From the NCBI GenBank assembly GCA_026770585.1, contig MU646604.1, positions 187,807 through 199,008 on the forward strand: DNA of 11,202 nt, in the 5' to 3' direction. Each line of letters begins with the position of its first letter. Within the stretch, counting starts at the first letter, position 1. The notes under the pieces are model-generated. The model was not told where the DNA came from. It saw only the letters and a list, made by a program, of their open reading frames with translations, and did not search any database. Positions 5,100 through 10,782 of the stretch are shown in pieces. Position numbers and translations under genes: made by a program. The DNA is from Baffinella frigidus (lineage: Eukaryota > Cryptophyceae > Cryptomonadales > Baffinellaceae).

Positions 5100-5276
5100 A
5101 CGCGGGCACCGAACAGTCACGGGTTGGAGCCATTTCGAGCCTTGAAAGTCAATTGTGCCCTGGTTGAGGTTGACTTTGATCGAATCCCGCCAGGTTATGA
5201 GCGCAGGCACGCGCGCGATCGTCCTCGTCGGATGCAAGAACCTCTCCGTCGAACTCGTATGAACCGCTCCTTCTGA
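5100..5276 (+). CDS. Exon-like block, unknown protein
   Basis: A frame open from the TGA at 5097 to the TGA at 5274: NSHGLEPFRALKVNCALVEV, then DFDRIPPGYERRHARDRPRR. The central part is well mixed in composition. ACAG at 5113-5116 may be an acceptor. The 3' end (RRTRMNRS) enters the 38-bp repeat array. Upstream, CAGGTTTTGAAC occurs at 5052-5063 and 5090-5101. The 153-codon frame on the opposite strand owes its repeats to the 38-bp array and I treat it as a shadow. Confidence 0.35.
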   Translation, partial: TRAPNSHGLEPFRALKVNCALVEVDFDRIPPGYERRHARDRPRRMQEPLRRTRMNRSF

Positions 5277-5402
5277 TAATATTAATTTGGACTCGTATGA
5301 ACCGTGCCCTCTGACAATTTTGATTTGGACTCGTGTGAACCGCGCCCTCTGGTAATGTTGGGTGAAACTGGTATGAACCGCGCCCTCTGAAACATTTGTT
5401 TC
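5251..5402. repeat. 38-bp tandem repeat, 4 copies
   Basis: Units start at 5251, 5289, 5327 and 5365, each exactly 38 bp, with core ACTCGTATGAACCGCGCCCT. Because 38 is not a multiple of three, the same DNA is read in a different frame in each unit. That argues against the array being translated as a repeat protein on either strand. Confidence 0.9.
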
Positions 5403-5404
5403 AG

Positions 5405-5473
5405 ATTTGCCTGGGGCTGTGCAGAGAAATCGGCCGCCGAAAATTGACAAATAGTGGAAGTGCACGCTCCTAG
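5405..5473 (+). CDS. Short exon-like block after a good acceptor
   Basis: AACATTTGTTTCAG (ends 5404) is the most classical 3' splice site in the window. The next 22 codons read ICLGLCREIGRRKLTNSGSA then RS before TAG 5471. Short, so weak; no paralogue in the window tests it. Confidence 0.25.
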   Translation: MCLGLCREIGRRKLTNSGSARS

Positions 5474-5498
5474 TGCAACAAACACACCACGTTCACCC

Positions 5499-5541
5499 GC
5501 CTTTGATTTATTTCGGCTGGCGGCCGAAATAAATCAAAGGC
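5499..5541. repeat. Perfect 19-bp hairpin
   Basis: GCCTTTGATTTATTTCGGC (5499-5517) and its exact reverse complement (5523-5541) with a 5-nt loop TGGCG. There is no U-run after it on either strand, so it is not a bacterial-type terminator. Confidence 0.9.
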
Positions 5542-5669
5542 AAATCACACCGCGCTACCACCTTCATGGAATGCCGGGTTCTGAAAACGGGTGTATGCCG
5601 GGATTAACCCTAAACCCCAAACCGGGTTTGCCGCAGATGGGTGCGTCGTCGAAGGCCGGCTTCTGAACA

Positions 5670-5776
5670 GGTCCAAGAGCAGTAAAGAAAAGTAAAGAAA
5701 GAAACACGTCTTCTCTTCTTTTCTTTACTGCTCTTGGACCGGTGTCTTCTCTTCTTTTCTTTACTGCTCTTGGACC
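5670..5776. repeat. Hairpin with duplicated right arm
   Basis: The left arm 5670-5692 is the exact complement of 5718-5740 and also of 5754-5776. The right arm is part of a perfect 33-bp direct repeat (5708-5740 and 5744-5776). The same one-left, two-right design is seen at 1482-1597. Pyrimidine-rich, with CTTCTCTTCTTTTCTTTACT. Confidence 0.9.
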
Positions 5777-5827
5777 TTACGTTTATGAACCTTATGCGGG
5801 TTTGATCTCAAACCCGATGGGCGCGAA

Positions 5828-5851
5828 CATGCGCAGCCGCGGCTGCGCATG
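5828..5851. repeat. Perfect 24-bp palindrome
   Basis: CATGCGCAGCCG followed directly by its reverse complement CGGCTGCGCATG, no loop. It sits where the sister copies have plain ACGCCGCCGCGGCTGCGGATGG, so it seems to have formed within a CAGATGGG-family copy. Confidence 0.9.
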
Positions 5852-5971
5852 GCCGCGTTTTCCCCCGAAAAGCGGGTCGACACGTGACCAAACATATGCA
5901 AATACACACTACCTCACATGTACAGCTTTCCGGGGTTTTAAAAAGGGTGTTTGGTCCGCCTGGTGTGGTCG

Positions 5972-6121
5972 CAGATGGGTGCCACGCCGCCGCGGCTGCG
6001 GATGGTCCCGTGTGACATAGGGGAGGTTCCTACAGATAAGGTAACGGAAACTCGGGCGCTCCGAGCCCGGAAATCCCTTCGTAGCCCGCTGTGTGGATGG
6101 GTGGGTTCTGAAACGTTTTGA
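5972..6121 (+). CDS. Exon-like MGATPPRLRMV copy, 48 codons
   Basis: ATG 5975 to TGA 6119: MGATPPRLRMVPCDIGEVPT then DKVTETRALRARKSLRSPLC. It follows GGTCGCAG, a possible acceptor, so ATG may be internal to an exon. The overlapping 92-codon frame (5742-6020) is a competing reading, but it does not fit the silent-site pattern seen between copies. Confidence 0.35.
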   Translation, partial: QMGATPPRLRMVPCDIGEVPTDKVTETRALRARKSLRSPLCGWVGSETF

Positions 6122-6239
6122 CACAGATGGGCGCCCTGCGACCTACCGTAGTCGATACCGTAGGCCCAACTACCCCATTTTCAGCCCGTTACCCTATTAA
6201 CGTGCGTGTTTCGGGTTTGGAGCAGATGGGTGCCACGCC

Positions 6240-6241
6240 GC

Positions 6242-6303
<62 letters not shown>

Positions 6304-6367
6304 GTTTGTCTGTCTGTCTCTATCTATCTATCTTTCTTTCTATCTATCTATCTATTCATCTATCTAA
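6240..6367. repeat. CTAT tetranucleotide microsatellite
   Basis: About fifteen uninterrupted CTAT units from 6242, then CTGT/TTGT and CTTT variants and further CTAT to 6367. It separates MGATPP of the 6222 copy from the copy at 6381. The YLSI-rich translated frames here are artefacts. Confidence 0.95.
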
Positions 6368-6380
6368 ACCTGGTTTGGCG

Positions 6381-6462
6381 CAGATGGGCGCGACGCCGCC
6401 GCGACTGCGGATGGTCGCATGTGAGGGCTGCGAAGTGAGAGTCGCTGCTATGGATATGGCAG
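6381..6462 (+). CDS. Exon-like MGATPPRLRMV copy with donor site
   Basis: From TTGGCGCAG (acceptor-like) the frame reads MGATPPRLRMVACEGCEVRV then AAMDMAG, ending at ATGGCAG followed by GTGAGC (6463-6468), a textbook 5' splice site. Telomere-like text (CCCTACACCCTCAACTCTC) and CCCCCAG follow. The next short piece, 6501-6522, also ends TATGGCAG/GTTCGT. Together this is the best exon-intron-exon appearance in the window, though still inference. Confidence 0.4.
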
Positions 6463-6554
6463 GTGAGCCCTACACCCTCAACTCTCATCTCTAAACCCCC
6501 AGCCACGAACGATTGGTATGGCAGGTTCGTCCGTCCCCTTGCTCCCTAACCTTC

Positions 6555-6652
6555 AACACCTCCACCCTCTACCCTCCACCACCCTCCACCCTCCACCCTC
6601 CACCCTCCACCCCCCACCCTCCACCCTCCACCCTCCACCCCAAACCCTCAAC
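6555..6652 (+). repeat. CCCTCCA heptamer satellite
   Basis: About twelve CCACCCT heptamers with few errors, passing directly into CCCTAAA telomere-like sequence. It is one of three homogeneous satellites in the window built on heptamers close to CCCTAAA. Confidence 0.9.
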
Positions 6653-6697
6653 CGTGTCGTCAACCCTAAACCCTAAGGTCTAAACCCTAAACCCCCA
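6643..6697 (+). repeat. Telomere-like tract ending in CCCCCAG
   Basis: Degenerate CCCTAAA copies followed by AAACCCCCAGCCACGAAC. The same 18-bp junction occurs at 6493-6510 after another telomere-like stretch, so tract plus downstream sequence was duplicated as a block. Confidence 0.8.
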
Positions 6698-7168
6698 GCC
6701 ACGAACACGGTGTTGACTAAACAATGGGTGGTTGACCTCTGGGGTCGCTTAGAATCTTTGGAAAAATGTCGTATTGGTCAAATATCCGAAGGGAATGTCC
6801 AAATTGTCAAACGCCGTATTGGTCAAATGTCTGATTCGAAGGAGCGTGTGAGTGGTCAAATAGGGTACTGGCCAAATGTCTGTCGGTCAAATGTCCGATC
6901 CGCAAAATGGCAGACGGGGTCCACACGAGGCTATCCATGCGAACAGATTCATAAGTCAATTATTGGATTTTTGCCCAGGAAACACGCCAAAAGTCAGCAA
7001 ATGATCACGTTTCCTCCCGGTTTTTCCGGGGGAAACGTGATCATTTCCCCACAAATTTTTAAAATGACCTTTTATTCTGTTCGCATGGATAGCCTCGTGT
7101 GGGTGGGCGCTCGAAGATTGTTCCTAATCTCTTGCAAAGGTTATCTGTTTGGGCGTTACAAGAGTTGA
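6698..7168 (+). CDS. ORF of 152 codons from a GTG, with embedded hairpin
   Basis: Open from about 6678 to TGA 7166 without an ATG until 6827. The N-terminal part reads VLTKQWVVDLWGRLESLEKC followed by RIGQISEGNVQIVKRRIGQM, which reflects DNA repeats of TATTGGTCAAATRTCYGA. Codons 71-131 are the 182-bp foldback at 6921-7102, which happens not to break the frame. The block at 7193-7375 repeats the CR.GQ.SD motif and the flanks of the hairpin. The intact frame across the insertion is probably luck; only 6698-6920 is a plausible ancestral exon. Confidence 0.35.
   Translation, partial: ATNTVLTKQWVVDLWGRLESLEKCRIGQISEGNVQIVKRRIGQMSDSKERVSGQIGYWPNVCRSNVRSAKWQTGSTRGYPCEQIHKSIIGFLPRKHAKSQQMITFPPGFSGGNVIISPQIFKMTFYSVRMDSLVWVGARRLFLISCKGYLFGRYKS
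6921..7102. mobile_element. 182-bp foldback element
   Basis: The outer arms 6921-6947 and 7076-7102 are perfect 27-bp complements (CCACACGAGGCTATCCATGC...). The inner arms 6999-7020 and 7026-7046 (AAATGATCACGTTTCC core) pair around TTTTT. The stretches between are partly complementary but differ in length. The flanks, GGCAGACG on the left and GCTCGAAGAT on the right, lie close together in the sister block at 7303-7337, which has no insertion. Target duplication not resolved. Confidence 0.75.
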
Positions 7169-7192
7169 CAAGGGTGTAACGGATCGACGGAA

Positions 7193-7375
7193 ATGGCAGG
7201 CCTGTTCAATTGTCGTACTGGTCAAAAGTCTGATTCGCAGCGAAATGTCCGAGTGGTCAAATATCTCACTGGTCAAATGACGGATTCACCGAATTGCAGA
7301 CGTGGTGGAGACGGTGGGGTGCTCGAAGATGTCGCTTCTGCTGGTCGGGGAGGCTGGCACGACCCTAAACCCTAA
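7193..7375 (+). CDS. ATG-started ORF, sister of the 6698 block
   Basis: Sixty codons from ATG 7193 to TAA 7373. It reads MAGLFNCRTGQKSDSQRNVR then VVKYLTGQMTDSPNCRRGGD and GGVLEDVASAGRGGWHD, the last three codons being telomere-like sequence. CRTGQKSD and LTGQMTDS correspond to CRIGQISE and RIGQMSDS upstream. The TGGTCAAA DNA motif recurs every 20-40 bp in both blocks. Could be a decayed exon or a repeat-derived frame. Confidence 0.3.
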   Translation: MAGLFNCRTGQKSDSQRNVRVVKYLTGQMTDSPNCRRGGDGGVLEDVASAGRGGWHDPKP

Positions 7376-7530
7376 ACCCCAAACCTGAAACACTCAACAC
7401 TCAACACTAAACACTAAACATTAAACACCAAGTACTAAACACTAAACACTAAACACTAAACACTAAACACTAAACACTAAACACTAAACACTAAACACTA
7501 AACACTAAACCCTCAACCCTCAACCCTGAA
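7364..7530 (+). repeat. Telomere-like tract with AAACACT heptamer satellite
   Basis: Two CCCTAAA units at 7364-7377, a mixed stretch, then about eleven near-perfect AAACACT heptamers (7431-7508), then CCCTCAA units and CCCTGAACCAG, a possible acceptor. AAACACT differs from the telomeric permutation AAACCCT by one base. Confidence 0.95.
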
Positions 7531-7534
7531 CCAG

Positions 7535-7596
7535 GTACGGACCTCTTTGAGCTTCCTGACATGATGACCACCGCGGTATACCCCGCATACACTATT
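7535..7596 (+). CDS. Possible short exon between satellites
   Basis: After CTGAACCAG (ends 7534) the sequence reads TDLFELPDMMTTAVYPAYT in one frame before entering the 49-bp satellite. It is unique sequence isolated between two satellites. Very short, no internal test of coding; reported because it is the only non-repeat stretch in about 500 bp. Confidence 0.2.
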
Positions 7597-7862
7597 TTTG
7601 GTTGGTTTGGTTTAAGACAATTTTGGTTGGTTTGGTTTAGGAGGTTTTGGTTGGTTTGGTTTAAGATATTTTTGGTTAGTTTGGTTTAGGAGGTTTTGGT
7701 TGGTTTGGTTTAAGATATTTTTGGTTGGTTTGGTTTAAGAGGTTTTGGTTGGTTTGGTTTAAGATATTTTTGGTTGGTTTGGTTTAAGAGGTTTTGGTTG
7801 GTTTGATTCAAGATATTTTTGGTTGGTTTGGTTTAAGAGGTTTTGGTTGGTTTGGTTTAAGG
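7594..7862 (+). repeat. 49-bp higher-order satellite of 25- and 24-bp units
   Basis: Eleven GGTTGGTTTGG monomers at 7600, 7625, 7649, 7674, 7698, 7723, 7747, 7772, 7796, 7821 and 7845, so spacing alternates strictly 25, 24. The long monomer ends AAGATAT, the short one AGGAGG or AAGAGG. The + strand has almost no C. Translated frames across it are artefacts. Confidence 0.95.
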
Positions 7863-8028
7863 TGTTCAGGTGCCCTGAATGCGGATGCAGCCCCGGGAAC
7901 GGTTGGTAACTTTTGGTTTCGTTCACGATTCTTTCGTCGTCACCAGTTTGATAAAAAGTTATTTGTCGAGCCAAAGTCATTTCATCGAACGTGTTATCGA
8001 ACGTCTCTCCCCTGCTAGATAAACCATA
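7863..8028 (+). other. Unique stretch, no firm gene
   Basis: GGTGTTCAGGTGCCCTGAATGCGG follows the satellite. A frame reads GALNADAAPGTVGNFWF and continues RSRFFRRHQFDKK, but nothing duplicates it and the frame joins satellite upstream. ATCGAACGTGTTATCGAACGT (7984-8004) is a small direct repeat. A possible exon begins after TTCAG at 7869, with low support. Confidence 0.2.
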
Positions 8029-8060
8029 CACCCTCAACTTTCAACCCTCAACCCTCAACC

Positions 8061-8099
<39 letters not shown>

Positions 8100-8102
8100 T
8101 CC

Positions 8103-8162
<60 letters not shown>

Positions 8163-8164
8163 AA
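8029..8164 (+). repeat. AACCCTC heptamer satellite
   Basis: About eighteen AACCCTC units with occasional CAACTCTC and CATCCCTC variants, ending CTCAAACAG, an acceptor-like junction. One base separates this heptamer from the telomeric AACCCTA. It yields the STLNPQPSTLNPQ peptide in one frame, which should not be annotated as protein. Confidence 0.95.
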
Positions 8165-8167
8165 CAG

Positions 8168-8234
8168 GTTCGTAACGGGGAGCTGACCTCACACGGCGAC
8201 TTCGACGAGCGATCCGAACCGGAAGCCCCGCTAG
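8168..8234 (+). CDS. Exon-like block A
   Basis: Between CAAACAG and CTAG/GTGCAA, a 67-bp unique block reads VRNGELTSHGDFDERSEPEA then PL. Its 3' end, CGGAAGCCCCGCTAGGTGCA (8220-8239), is repeated exactly at the end of block B. The flanking spacers are purely telomere-like. The AG/GT ends invite an exon interpretation, with a downstream intron of only 34 bp. Confidence 0.4.
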
Positions 8235-8268
8235 GTGCAACCCTAAACCCTAAACCCTAAACCCCGAG
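8235..8268 (+). other. Candidate 34-bp intron made of telomere-like repeat
   Basis: GTGCAA, then three CCCTAAA heptamers, then CCCCGAG. It has GT...AG ends and is too short for most spliceosomal systems, although very small introns exist in some protists. The alternative is telomere-like DNA patched into a break between duplicated blocks. Confidence 0.3.
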
Positions 8269-8327
8269 GCCACCCACTTGGTGTACTACAGTAGAATATG
8301 CGACCCTGAAGGCGGAAGCCCCGCTAG
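8269..8327 (+). CDS. Exon-like block B
   Basis: Encodes ATHLVYYSRICDPEGGSPA and ends CTAG/GTGCAA like block A. Its first 36 bp match block C with five differences, three of them silent (GAG/GAA, ACC/ACT, ATA/ATC) and two conservative (L/V, Y/H). A 50-bp spacer with degenerate CCTAAACC follows to CCCAG at 8377. Confidence 0.4.
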
Positions 8328-8377
8328 GTGCAATACTCCCCACACTCTAAACCAGAACCCCTAAACCCCAGACCCAG

Positions 8378-8634
8378 AAGCCACTCACGTGGTGCACTAC
8401 AGTAGAATCTGCCTTCTTGATGACTTCGGGGAGCCCTCCTTGACCAGGGGTCCCTGGCTATTGTTGACTTTTGGACTTGATAAAGGGGCCCAAAACTGCG
8501 ACGCTTCCAGAAGCGCATCACACGCGCCCAACGCGTGCCGAGACGCCCTCTGCATTTGTACCACACACCCAGCATGTCAACTTATGAATCGTCCTGTGTT
8601 TCCCGCGCGGAGCGTGGCTAATCCCCGTGGCTAA
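8378..8634 (+). CDS. Exon-like block C
   Basis: Reads ATHVVHYSRICLLDDFGEPS, LTRGPWLLLTFGLDKGAQN, then a Cys-rich low-confidence tail to TAA 8632. The YSRIC motif is shared with block B. From about 8468 a second frame (below) has better paralogous support, so the true exon probably stops near 8490. Confidence 0.4.
8468..8587 (+). CDS. TLPEAHHTRP block, copy 1
   Basis: Thirty-nine codons between TGA 8465 and TGA 8585: LLDLIKGPKTATLPEAHHTR, PTRAETPSAFVPHTQHVNL. TLPEAHHTRPTRAETPS matches TLPESHRARPIRGETPS of the long ORF, exactly 160 bp downstream and with silent changes CTT/CTC, GAA/GAG and TCT/TCA. The tail FVPHTQHVNL belongs to the partial 40-bp AAGTTGAC element, so a mobile-type repeat appears to terminate this copy. 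Confidence 0.45.
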   Translation, partial: LLDLIKGPKTATLPEAHHTRPTRAETPSAFVPHTQHVNL

Positions 8635-8711
8635 CTGTGCACACGGCTCGTCCAGGGGCAACGCTCCCAGAGTCGCATCGCGCGCGCCCAATTCGCGGCG
8701 AGACGCCCTCA
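8501..8711. repeat. Direct duplication of a 50-bp coding-like segment
   Basis: ACGCTTCCAGAAGCGCATCA at 8501 and ACGCTCCCAGAGTCGCATCG at 8661, continuing through CGCGCCCAA and GAGACGCCCTC, spaced exactly 160 bp. The second copy lies inside the long ORF, in frame. Confidence 0.8.
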
Positions 8712-10075
8712 GTCTCCGCACGCGCCTCCCCTGTCCCGCGGCCGGACTCCCGCGAGGCTGGCACGTCCGCTGCGACTGAGGCGGCGGCGGAGGAGAAGAA
8801 GGAAGTGGAGGAGTCTGAGGTGCGGAGGGTGGAGGAGGAGGCGGGTGAGGCGCAGCGCGCGGGTGAGGAGGAGGCGACGAGCGGAGTGGATGAGGCGAGT
8901 GCTGTGGAGGCGACGCGATTGGAGGAGGCGGCGGCTGCACACACGAAAGCAGAGGAGGAAGCTGCGAACGAGAGAACAGAGGAGGAAACCGAGGGGAAGA
9001 GGCGCGAGGATGAGGAGGCCACGATCAAGCGCGCGGATGAGGACGTGGGACGTGTGGAGGACGCCGCTGCTTCTGCTCCTGTTGCTCCTGTTGCTGCTGT
9101 TGCTGCTCAACCGGCGGCAGAGGCGACGCAAGGGGAGGCGGCTGTGGCGGCAGCGCACGGAGAGGAGGCGACGGACGTGGAGGAGGCTGCCGTGGCCGCA
9201 GAGGCAACGGGTGCGGAGGAAGCTTCTGCTTCTGCTGCTGCTGCTTCTGCTGCTGCGGCGGCAGAGGAAGCTTCTGATGCTGCTGCTGCTCCGCAACCGT
9301 TGGCGGCGGCGGCGGCGGCGACGGTTGTGGTGGAAGTGGAAGAGGCAGCAGTGGAGCAGCCTCCCTCCTCTGAAGCCGATCAAATCGAAGCCGATCATAT
9401 CGAGGCGGAGCAACCTCCACCGACGCCTCTTGACGATTCCAGAGAGGAAATGCAGATTGCTGTCTTCCAGAAGAGAGGAGCGTCCTCGGAGTCGGACTCG
9501 GGGTCCTCCAGAGGCGGATCCGGGTCATCCTCCGAGGAGGAGGAGGGGGGGGGGGCGGAGACGTATCTCGCGGCGCGGAGGGCGGCGAAGGAGGGCGCTG
9601 CGAACAAGAAAGCTGAGAAAGAGGCCAAAACTCTGAAGAAGGCTGAGGGGGAGGCGGAAGCTCGGAGGAAGGCTGAGGAGGCGGACGCTTTGAAAAAGGC
9701 TGCGGATGAGGCTGCTGCGAACACGGAAGGGGGGGAGACGGTAGCTGCGAACGAAGAGGAGGTTGACGTGGAGGCAGACAAAAGTCAAAAGTTGCAAAAA
9801 TCCAAAAGTCCAAAAGTGGAGGAGGCGTCCGCGAAGAAGGCGGCGGTACGGTTCGAGCTGCCGTCTCCCCCCAAGGTCCGTCGCAGTCTAGCTGATGATG
9901 ATGAGGAGGAGGAGGCCGAGAGAGACAGCGCGGTGACCGCTGAGGCTCACGGGGAGGTTGGCACGGAGGGGGGTGCTGTTGCGGCCGTCGCTGCTGAGAA
10001 GGAGGAGGAGGAGGATGATGATGCTGATGAGGAGGAGAAGGGGCATGTTGTCGCGCTTCGAGAGGATGCTGTTGC

Positions 10076-10107
<32 letters not shown>

Positions 10108-10697
10108 AGGAGGCGGCGGCGGCGGCGGTGGAGCGAGACAGCGCGGTGACCGCTGAGGCTCATGGGGAGGCGACGCGCGGGGCGCCATCGCACGCAGCGG
10201 CCGATGAACCGCTGAGCGCGACGGAGGAGGAATCGCTGCTACACGACCCCTCGTCCAAACCCGATGGGGTGGTGATCGCGCGGGGGGAGGGGCAAGGGGA
10301 TCCCGAACACCTCCCCGAGAGAGAGAGAGAGAGCGCTGTCCCCAGCAGGGATATCCCCAGCAGGATTCGCGCAGAGGAGGCCATGCATCCAGAGCAGGAA
10401 GGGGCGGTGTTTCAGGAGCTGGATGATGCGGACTACCAGACGCCTTCGTTCGCTGGCCTCTACGTCACGGAGGGCACGACTGATCCGTACCTCCCCCGGA
10501 CTCGACATTTTGCACCCCATGCCCGAAATTTTGCGCCCCATATCCGACATTTTGCGCCCCATACCTCACATTTTGCGCCCCAGATCCGAGATTTTGCGCC
10601 CCGAATCCGATATTTTGCGCCCTGCACCCTGACCTCCAACCCCCAGCCCCGAATGTACCAGGTGCCCCCTGTTGGACGTGAGACCACTCGAGGCTAG
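8622..10697 (+). CDS. Long acidic Ala/Glu-rich low-complexity ORF
   Basis: Open from the TAA at 8619 to TAG 10695; 686 codons if counted from GTG 8637. The first ATG is at 9450 (codon 272), so either the 5' part is an exon joined from upstream (acceptor TCGTCCAG ends 8655) or the protein is about 415 residues. Residues 8-25 repeat the TLPE block; 40-250 are Ala/Glu-rich with poly-Ala and poly-Glu; about 280-300 Ser/Glu-rich; about 308-362 a KKAEKEAKTLKKAEGEAEAR-type helix, likely coiled coil; RDSAVTAEAHGE occurs twice, 71 codons apart with CAC/CAT silent; 622-664 six RxFAPxx heptads. No signal peptide, membrane segment or catalytic motif. Family not assigned. Opposite-strand Pro/Gln-rich frames are shadows. 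Confidence 0.55.
10071..10130 (+). repeat. GCT, GAT and GGC triplet runs inside the ORF
   Basis: GCT repeats give eight or more Ala, GAT gives Asp, and GGC gives Ala again. Similar triplet runs occur at 9066-9110, 9220-9290 and 9308-9320. These length-unstable tracts explain most of the composition. Confidence 0.9.
10503..10628 (+). repeat. 21-bp tandem repeat, 6 copies, encoding RxFAPxx
   Basis: Units of exactly 21 bp with consensus CGANATTTTGCGCCCCATAYC, in frame with the long ORF, giving R/S-x-FAP-x-x heptads (x = H, N, H, H, D, Y). The array ends in CACCCTGACCTCCAACCCCCAG, which looks like a telomere-like intron end, so the array could alternatively lie in an intron. Confidence 0.9.
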
Positions 10698-10755
10698 AAG
10701 TGTGACTATTTTAAAAGTTTTTACATTACAAGTCCTTTACAAGTGGACCGCTGTG
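10659..10755 (+). CDS. Exon-like tail, CPLLDVR frame
   Basis: After GTAC-CAG, the frame that is not the long-ORF frame reads CPLLDVRPLEARSVTILKVF then TLQVLYKWTAV, ending at TAG 10756. The duplicate at 10991 reads CPLVDVRHMHTTTDETQG in the same frame, with CCC/CCG and CTG/CTA silent. This raises the possibility that the long ORF's last 12 codons are out of frame with the real 3' exon. Confidence 0.3.
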
Positions 10756-10782
10756 TAGTAATTTTCACACAAATAGGGTCGT

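Larger units (their letters stand above)
5634..6465 (+). repeat. CAGATGGG segment family, five or six copies
   Basis: CAGATGGGYGC occurs at 5634, 5972, 6124, 6222 and 6381, with a related GATGGGCGCGA at 5817. The two longest copies (5972 and 6381) share 45 bp and differ mostly at third positions when read as MGATPPRLRMV (GGT/GGC, GCC/GCG, CGG/CGA). Copy 6222 is cut off by the CTAT microsatellite after MGATPP. Copy 5817 has been rearranged around a 24-bp palindrome. Confidence 0.75.

Noticed and set aside
5004-5465. 153-codon minus-strand ORF with repeated EGAVHTS-like peptides
   Set aside because: The repeat period is 38 bp, so each unit is in a different frame; the apparent peptide repeat is only the recurring DNA. 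The + strand frame at 5100-5276 has a more ordinary composition.
5499-5541. Rho-independent terminator
   Set aside because: There is no T-run after the stem on either strand and the context is eukaryotic; it is listed only as a hairpin.
5742-6020. 92-codon frame from an ATG-proximal start inside the duplicated hairpin arm
   Set aside because: It reads CAGATGGG-family copies in a frame (RRWVPRRRGCGW) that does not show the silent-site pattern; MGATPPRLRMV is preferred.
6118-6438. 106-codon frame through the CTAT microsatellite (YLSIYLSI run)
   Set aside because: Most of it is the microsatellite translated; the ends belong to two different repeat copies.
7991-8260. 89-codon frame with STLNPQPSTLNPQ repeats
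   Set aside because: The repeat peptide is the AACCCTC satellite translated. Only the last about 25 codons (block A) are kept as exon-like.
8845-9636. 263-codon + frame rich in Arg and Leu, and other overlapping long frames at 8709-9413 and 9395-9781
   Set aside because: Shadows of the same triplet-rich DNA; low stop density comes from GAG/GCG/GCT repeats.
9025-10188. 387-codon minus-strand frame rich in Pro, Gln and His
   Set aside because: It is the exact antisense of the Ala/Glu triplet runs of the + strand ORF. Its composition follows from the triplets and no independent feature supports it.
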